NCBI GenBank assembly: GCA_026000945.1 | Contig: BNZI01000016.1 | Location: 1 to 18,595, forward strand | Source: Clostridia bacterium | GTDB lineage: Bacteria > Bacillota > Clostridia > Lachnospirales > Lachnospiraceae | Length of the DNA stretch: 18,595 bases | Reading direction: 5' to 3' | In this document: positions 14,478 through 18,595 of the stretch, in pieces | Layout: each line of letters begins with the position of its first letter | Numbering within the stretch: the first letter of the stretch is position 1 | Made by a program: the position numbers and the translations under genes | Notes under the pieces: generated by a model | Told to the model about the DNA's origin: nothing | Databases searched by the model: none | Seen by the model: only the letters and a program-made list of their open reading frames with translations

Positions 14478-16517
14478 ATGGCTGCTTCTGAGTCTATAGA
14501 AACAAGTCTTTCTTGGTTTGCCCAAAGAAAAGGCAAAGTCACCTATTCAGTAACGAAACGCACGGGAAAAAAATCTTACGACTCTTCTAGTGCGGTATAT
14601 TATGCTCTTAGGGCAGGACATTTTTTTAAGGCAAAAGAAATCCCGATTGGAAATGCTGAAACCTTGTTTGCTGATTTAGAAAAGACGGGATGGAAAAGTG
14701 CCGATTTACCGCCTGTGCGTGGGGATATATTTATCTGGGGTGTAAGGGAGTCTAATAGTGGGCATAGTGGGCACGCTGGATTGTTTATCAATCCCTACGA
14801 GATTATTTATTGCGACGATTTGGCAAATGGGATTGTCACACAAGACTATCATCAAGCAAGGATTGCCCATGGAGAACCCCCGGCTACAATTTACCGCCAT
14901 CCAGAGGCAAAACCAAACCCGCAAAAGGATATCAATAACGTCGGTGTGATTGACCGCATTACCCTGAAAGATGGAGTGATTACGATTGAGGGTTGGTATT
15001 ACGTAGAAGGTGCAACCAGTAGTAAACTGCATTTGTTTAACGTAGAAGATGACACAGAGGCAATGGTTTTTGATACAGAACGAGTCATTCGAGAAGATTT
15101 AAAAAAGGAATATCCGGATGAAAAAGGCATAGAAAATAGTGGATTTCGGGTAGTTTTTTCTGTAAATTCTGATTTTTATTTTTACATTCTGATGTCTGCT
15201 TTAGATAAAGAACTGATTTTTCCTGAAATCATTAATTATGAGCAAGCCATCAATGCAAAAAAAGAGGAGAGAGTTTATCAGGATTTCTTTTATGAGATTT
15301 TTGTAGGAAGAGAGCTAGTGTATCGAGGAAATCAGTTGCTTAGCTCGTTGAGTTTCCAAAATGAACTAATGTTTACCCCCATTTTAGAAATCAAACTTCC
15401 TCTTAGTCTACTTTCCTTTGTACAAAAAATGCCTGAAATCAAGCTCTATTTTCATCAAAAAGAATTTCATGGAATACTTAACCGGGTGCAAATTCAAGCA
15501 GACCAAGGCGTTATTTCTTGCACCATTCACCATATCATCGATGAATGGCGATTTAGGCAAATTAATATCAATAACGCTATAAAAGCAAGAACGGTTAATG
15601 ATCTTTACTCCACTCTGGATTTTCGCTATAGCAATGATTGGGCAATGGATTTTTTAGATGATGTGCAAGGTGTTGAACTAGATTATGTCTATTCAAGGAT
15701 GGATAAGCTTGAAGCTTTAACAAAAACCATGGAAAATACGGGAGAATACTTTTGGCGTGTCGGGTTTTTGTACGGGCGATTCTTAGAACTTGGTAAATTC
15801 GGGGAAAAGAAGCCTTATACTCTTTCTTTATTGCCTAGTAGTAAGCAAAATATCCGAATCATTGGTGGCATAGAAATTATGTATAACTATCAGGATGTGT
15901 TTAATGTGGCTAGCGTTTATGCTGAAAAATCTGATGGCGGAGCTACGGCGATGACGCTAAGAGAGGTATATCTTGAACCGAGTAGTCAAGAATGGTCTTT
16001 TCCTGTTTTAATTCTAAAGCAAGGAGTGAACAATGAGCGAAATTATGACTATATTCAGTTTAGCAAGTTAGCGAGCAATAACCGCTTGGAATACTCTGTT
16101 ATCGATGAAGAAGGGATTGCTCTTACTGGTGGAAGGGTCATTGAGAAGAGTTTATCTTTTACTGATTTAAGTCCTTTTTCTGTAGAGGGGAAAACCATTA
16201 CGGATGAAGACCGGGCAAAAGCGGCACGAGTAGCTTATGAAGCAAGCATTAAACGATTAAAACAAGCGAGATGTTCTGTGGTCTTTACTATGCAAACAGA
16301 AGAAATTCCAAGGGATTTGCAAGTAGGCGACCAGGTCAAATTTTACTTTGATTATCGGCAGTTAAATCTAGAAGAATGTACCAATTACATGAAAAAAGTC
16401 TTAACAGAGAATGTGTGGTTTTATCTTACTTCGATTCGATATGAAATTGACCAGACAGGGGTAGAGATAAATACGCTAACATTGGAAAAGTTTTTAAAGG
16501 TGAATGACCATGGCTGA
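14478..16517 (+). CDS. Tail hub protein (Tal-like) with N-terminal amidase-type domain lacking its catalytic cysteine
   Basis: 679 residues from ATG 14478. Residues about 8-140 closely resemble phage peptidoglycan amidases of the Dp-1 Pal type (Amidase_5): WFAQRKGKVTYSVTKRTG, SYDSSSAVYYALRAG, RGDIFIWG, SGHAGLFI and an NGI segment. The family nucleophile is the Cys of 'YDCSS'; here it is Ser36 (TCT at 14583-14585). His99 is kept, and the later 'IIHC' reads IIYC. Residues about 150-240 (IEGWYYVEGAT ... EDLKKEYPDEKG ... SGFRVVFS) look like a wall-binding or spacer module found in similar lysins. Residues about 260-679 form the hub, with FYEIFVGRELVYRGNQLL, VYSRMDKLEALTKTMENTGE and a long beta-rich tail, like gp27-type tip proteins. 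Usually the lytic domain follows the hub; here it precedes it. The protein probably binds rather than cuts peptidoglycan. Confidence 0.75.
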   Translation: MAASESIETSLSWFAQRKGKVTYSVTKRTGKKSYDSSSAVYYALRAGHFFKAKEIPIGNAETLFADLEKTGWKSADLPPVRGDIFIWGVRESNSGHSGHAGLFINPYEIIYCDDLANGIVTQDYHQARIAHGEPPATIYRHPEAKPNPQKDINNVGVIDRITLKDGVITIEGWYYVEGATSSKLHLFNVEDDTEAMVFDTERVIREDLKKEYPDEKGIENSGFRVVFSVNSDFYFYILMSALDKELIFPEIINYEQAINAKKEERVYQDFFYEIFVGRELVYRGNQLLSSLSFQNELMFTPILEIKLPLSLLSFVQKMPEIKLYFHQKEFHGILNRVQIQADQGVISCTIHHIIDEWRFRQININNAIKARTVNDLYSTLDFRYSNDWAMDFLDDVQGVELDYVYSRMDKLEALTKTMENTGEYFWRVGFLYGRFLELGKFGEKKPYTLSLLPSSKQNIRIIGGIEIMYNYQDVFNVASVYAEKSDGGATAMTLREVYLEPSSQEWSFPVLILKQGVNNERNYDYIQFSKLASNNRLEYSVIDEEGIALTGGRVIEKSLSFTDLSPFSVEGKTITDEDRAKAARVAYEASIKRLKQARCSVVFTMQTEEIPRDLQVGDQVKFYFDYRQLNLEECTNYMKKVLTENVWFYLTSIRYEIDQTGVEINTLTLEKFLKVNDHG

Positions 16518-17139
16518 TCCCTTAACGAAAGTTTTAACGCAGTTAGCAGAGCGTTCACAACACCAAAAAGAATACATTGGGCAAAATCAATATCAGCGTA
16601 GAAATGCGGTAGTAGATTTATACGGTGTAGAATATTCCTCTTTTGGGGATGCCAACAATCCTGCTACTTTTTATTTGTCTATTTCTAAAGATATGCTTTA
16701 TTTAGAACGGTTTGAATTTAAGTTGATTGTGGACAAGTTTGCTATTCCGATTGGGGGCGGGATTAGCGGGGATAGTGTAGAAATTAGCCCAACTAATCTT
16801 GATTTGATTAATCAATCTATCGTGCCTAATCCTCATATTCATACCATAAAAAGTGGCGTAAGCTTGTTTGATAGTACAGCAAAACAATTTTCCTTAACAA
16901 TCAATGGGGTAGACATGACCGATTATTTGATTGCAATTTATGGGGAGTTTGTAAATGGTATGGGTGTATTTCCTAGCGAGGAAGAAAATTATGATTTATT
17001 AGAAGTGGCAGGGATTTGTAAGCCCTGGGAAAATGGCGTCATTACTTCGCCAGGGATAAAGAAAATAGAAGTATTTGGGGATGGGATATTTAGCATGAAA
17101 CTACTAAATTATTTAAAATTCTCTCATGTAAATAGGTAA
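16510..17139 (+). CDS. Baseplate protein, unknown
   Basis: 209 residues. I prefer ATG 16510 (GGTGA six bases upstream) over ATG 16504, which lies only three bases from the AAGG; the first residues would then be MADPLTKVLTQLAERSQ. The gene overlaps the end of the tail hub gene by eight bases. A helix of 30 residues is followed by beta-rich sequence (YGVEYSSFGDANNPATFYLSI, FKLIVDKFAIPIGGG), and the middle holds NPHIHTIKSGVSLF, a short His-x-His motif of the kind seen near metal or receptor sites in baseplate proteins. The position after the tail hub gene suggests a lower baseplate or tip component. No family recognised with confidence. One cysteine. Confidence 0.65.
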   Translation: MADPLTKVLTQLAERSQHQKEYIGQNQYQRRNAVVDLYGVEYSSFGDANNPATFYLSISKDMLYLERFEFKLIVDKFAIPIGGGISGDSVEISPTNLDLINQSIVPNPHIHTIKSGVSLFDSTAKQFSLTINGVDMTDYLIAIYGEFVNGMGVFPSEEENYDLLEVAGICKPWENGVITSPGIKKIEVFGDGIFSMKLLNYLKFSHVNR

Positions 17140-17144
17140 AGAAA

Positions 17145-17327
17145 ATGAGTACTGAACAAGAAAAAATGAAACGAATGCAAGAACATTTGCTATTTCATCC
17201 AGCAGATTATCAAACAAGAATTTCTTTATTAAAAAACCAATCCAAAGAAATTCAAGCGCAAGAGGAAAAGAAAAAAAGGGATTGGATAAATCAAGTCAGA
17301 AAGGTAAGAAAAAATCATGCAAAATAA
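17145..17327 (+). CDS. Small basic helical protein, unknown
   Basis: 60 residues from ATG 17145, five bases after the previous stop, with only a weak AGGTAAAGA ribosome site. The sequence is lysine- and glutamine-rich, with helix-forming heptads (KEIQAQEEKKKRDWINQVRKV). Its 3' end overlaps the next gene by eleven bases. No membrane segment, so it is not the holin. Possibly a small chaperone or structural peptide; function unknown. Confidence 0.6.
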   Translation: MSTEQEKMKRMQEHLLFHPADYQTRISLLKNQSKEIQAQEEKKKRDWINQVRKVRKNHAK

Positions 17328-17808
17328 TCATGCAACGGATGGTATAGCAGAAGACCTCATTCGAAGTATTACGCAAGCCATTGCTTTAGAAGGTCATGAA
17401 AAAACCTTGCTAGAAAAAGCGATTGATGAGGCAGAAAATGGGCTAGTTGATCTGCAAAAGGAAGACATATTCGAAGTGCATATGGACAAAATTGAACGTT
17501 ACAAAAGACAACTTGATGAGATAACGCAGTTGAGGAGAAAAACCATGCTAGCGCTTTACGCCTTGTATGAAAAAAAGGGAAATAAAAACTTATGGTGTAG
17601 CGTAAAACATGCTTTAGCTATGAGTTACACCCTATTTGAGGCTTGGCAGGCTAGCGAAGATAATATCCCTTTATTTGATTTATATTTAGAATCAGAAAAG
17701 CGAAAAAATGAGCTGATCAGTGAATTCTTAGGTGTTGAGATCACCTCTTGTAGTGCTTGCTTAGCGGATTCTTTAAAAGGAGAATTATCCCATGTCAAAT
17801 ATCAATAA
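17317..17808 (+). CDS. Helical protein after the tail tip genes, unknown
   Basis: 163 residues from ATG 17317, with AAGGTAAGAAAAATC just upstream. The product is almost fully helical: residues 1-90 with coiled-coil character (LLEKAIDEAENGLVDL, MDKIERYKRQLDEITQLRRKT), then LWCSVKHALAMSYTLFEAWQAS and a C-terminal SCSACLADSLKG. It has three cysteines, two of them in the C-terminal CSAC motif. Its last 17 bases overlap the tail-fibre start, so the two are coupled. It could be a fibre chaperone, since such genes often sit beside fibre genes, but this is inference. Confidence 0.65.
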   Translation: MQNNHATDGIAEDLIRSITQAIALEGHEKTLLEKAIDEAENGLVDLQKEDIFEVHMDKIERYKRQLDEITQLRRKTMLALYALYEKKGNKNLWCSVKHALAMSYTLFEAWQASEDNIPLFDLYLESEKRKNELISEFLGVEITSCSACLADSLKGELSHVKYQ

Positions 17809-18103
17809 GTGTATTTTTCCTACCTATGCCCCTATCATTCCACCCCCAATTTATTGTGATTATTGGCTAGTCAAACGAGATACGCTGCCTCCGGTGAGTG
17901 AAGCGGATAGAAACCACGCCTATATTTTGCCTGATGATACGATTTGGGTACTTGATTATGATGGGAATTCTTTAATCCAAATTGGAACAGGTTCTGGGCA
18001 AGCGATTACGATTGACACGCTCACACCAGAATTTTTAGAAGTTGTCGGAAATAATCCGATACATATTAATTTTGTGGCCGAAGCAGGAGAGGGGATAGAA
18101 TTT

Positions 18104-18117
18104 GATACAACAGTATC
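18104..18117. repeat. Short dyad GATAC-AACA-GTATC at the inversion junction
   Basis: A perfect 5-bp dyad with a four-base spacer lies in the fibre gene, overlapping the left copy of the 7-bp inverted repeat. It could be part of a recombinase core site, or it could make the strand fold back. It is short enough to be coincidence. Confidence 0.45.
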
Positions 18118-18119
18118 TG
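18113..18119 (+). repeat. Left copy of inverted repeat GTATCTG
   Basis: GTATCTG in codons 108-110 of the + strand fibre gene. Its reverse complement CAGATAC occupies the last seven bases of the window. The two copies bound the inverted segment. Inward the match ends after seven bases (T versus G); outward it cannot be tested because the right copy is at the window edge. Confidence 0.7.
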
Positions 18120-18430
18120 TGGCAAAAATTAGAGCCAAGGTCAGTTTAGCAGCGGTAATAATCAAAATGGGAAAAGTCTTTTTTAGTAGACCTTGAAACA
18201 TCACATCAGAGGAAGCTTTCCCACTTGTTGTTTTTGGACTTTTTTTGAGAATAAAAGCAATATAACCCCCACTGATCATATCCAAACACATTAGCGCAAG
18301 ATAACAACCTACGTAGGTATCAAAATAATTCCTTATCATTCCTAAAATAATTGGGATAATTGTTAGCTCAATTTGATTCGCTAAAAAAGAAAAGAGAGAT
18401 TTCATTACTTTCATGATATTTTTTCTTTGC

Positions 18431-18595
18431 CTATATGTCGATGGCAGTATAATTGAAATAATTTCCTGATCCTAGTTTTATTCGATTCAGCATTGTAGCC
18501 TTCCCTAAAATCGTATTTCCGGTAAAGACTGTAGTGTCTAAGCTAGAGTAGATACCAAATTGCCCATTGGGTAAATTGACTAGATTACCAGATAC
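18431..18595 (-). CDS. Tail fibre C-terminal end (partial, inverted)
   Basis: Reading the minus strand from the window edge, 54 codons are open and end in TAG (18433-18431). The sequence has a fibre-like beta pattern: SGNLVNLPNGQFGIYSSLD, TTVFTGNTILGKATMLNRI, KLGSGNYFNYTAIDI. The frame joins codon for codon to the + strand fibre N-terminus when the segment is reversed. It is followed 16 bases later by the holin, the usual late-operon order. Too short for the family to be named on its own. Confidence 0.6.
   Translation of the reverse strand, partial: VSGNLVNLPNGQFGIYSSLDTTVFTGNTILGKATMLNRIKLGSGNYFNYTAIDI

Larger units (their letters stand above)
17792..18196 (+). pseudogene. Tail fibre gene, N-terminal part, broken by an inversion junction
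   Basis: Starts at ATG 17792 with GGAG (17780-17783) eight bases upstream. Residues 1-107 look like the N-terminus of a phage tail fibre or appendage: a proline-rich start (FPTYAPIIPPPIYCDYW), the YILPDDTIWVLDYDGNSLIQIG segment, and a GNNPIHINFVAEAGEGIEFD strand region. After residue 109 the reading frame runs into sequence that is the reverse complement of a holin gene, so the last 25 residues (ending MGKVFFSRP) are not native. Joining codon 107 to the minus-strand fibre end at 18595 restores an in-frame 161-residue protein. In the observed orientation the fibre is truncated. Confidence 0.7.
17956..18414 (-). pseudogene. Holin, N-terminal part, on the inverted strand
   Basis: The ATG is at 18414 on the minus strand, with a weak ribosome site (AAAGAAAA). 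Residues 1-100 look like a phage holin of the toxin-secretion/phage-lysis type: a first hydrophobic stretch (ELTIIPIILGMI), YVGCYLALMCLDMISGGYIAFILKK with the family's 'LD-x-x-x-G' turn, a loop ending in SSDVMFQGLLKK, and a second hydrophobic helix, FPILIITAAKLTLALIFATD. Holins form membrane pores that release endolysin. After about residue 100 (18113) the frame is antisense to the tail-fibre N-terminus, so the rest (VSNSIPSPASATK onward, down to 17956) is not native holin. The normal C-terminal tail is missing and would lie beyond 18595 if the segment is simply inverted. Confidence 0.65.
18113..18595. other. Inverted segment carrying tail-fibre end and holin
   Basis: Between the two 7-bp inverted repeats all recognisable coding sequence is on the minus strand: the end of a tail fibre (18431-18595) and then a holin (from 18414). 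Both flow from the window edge back toward the fibre N-terminus, against every other gene. Reversing the segment in place gives fibre N-terminus, fibre C-terminus and holin all on the + strand, with the fibre in frame across the join (GTA TCT shared by both sides) and 16 bases between fibre stop and holin start. This is a direct reading; whether the inversion is biological or a library/assembly product is open. Confidence 0.75.

Noticed and set aside
14600..15032. Minus-strand and alternate-frame ORFs inside the tail hub gene
   Set aside because: The forward frame carries recognisable amidase motifs; the others have no signals and no recognisable sequence.
18197..18430. Forward-strand stretch without a gene near the right end
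   Set aside because: It is not empty: the minus strand carries the holin here, so no separate + strand feature is called.
1..18595. CRISPR array, tRNA or IS element
   Set aside because: No regularly spaced repeats with unique spacers, cloverleaf sequence or transposase were seen on either strand.

Overview
The window is an AT-rich stretch of a tailed phage or prophage late operon. Everything from the left edge to about 18.1 kb is read on the + strand. Genes are packed tightly, often with 4-base ATGA overlaps, and are preceded by Bacillus/Clostridium-type Shine-Dalgarno sequences. Gene content and order fit a siphovirus (HK97-type head, long non-contractile tail) of a low-GC Bacillota host. 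TGA is used as a normal stop, so the genetic code is standard. The host genus cannot be fixed from the sequence; the high cysteine content of many virion proteins hints at an anaerobic host, which is inference only.

Head module (2-6397): C-terminal part of the portal protein, an unrecognised protein with a charged repeat, a minor head protein, two small unknowns, a fused prohead protease/scaffold, the major capsid protein, then a run of small connector and tail-completion genes. One of these is a 57-residue gene coupled to its neighbours on both sides.

Tail module (6394-17808): tail tube protein; two tail-assembly chaperones joined by a very clear -1 frameshift site (T TTT TTA); a cysteine-free tape measure of about 1268 residues with 165-bp tandem repeats and probably a non-canonical start; a cysteine-rich distal tail protein; a coiled-coil baseplate protein; a tail hub protein carrying an N-terminal amidase-like domain whose catalytic cysteine is serine; and three further baseplate or accessory proteins.

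Right end (17792-18595): the most unusual part. A tail-fibre gene begins on the + strand at 17792 but runs into antisense holin sequence. From there to the window edge the minus strand carries the C-terminus of a tail fibre followed by a holin. The + strand fibre holds GTATCTG at 18113-18119 and the window ends with its reverse complement, CAGATAC, at 18589-18595. Flipping the segment between them on paper gives an uninterrupted in-frame 161-residue fibre followed 16 bases later by the holin in the same direction. The segment is therefore inverted at 7-bp (or longer) inverted repeats. It is either a real DNA inversion or a fold-back amplification/assembly chimera; the sequence past 18595 would decide. 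No recombinase gene is in the window, and no convincing promoter, terminator, tRNA or CRISPR was seen.
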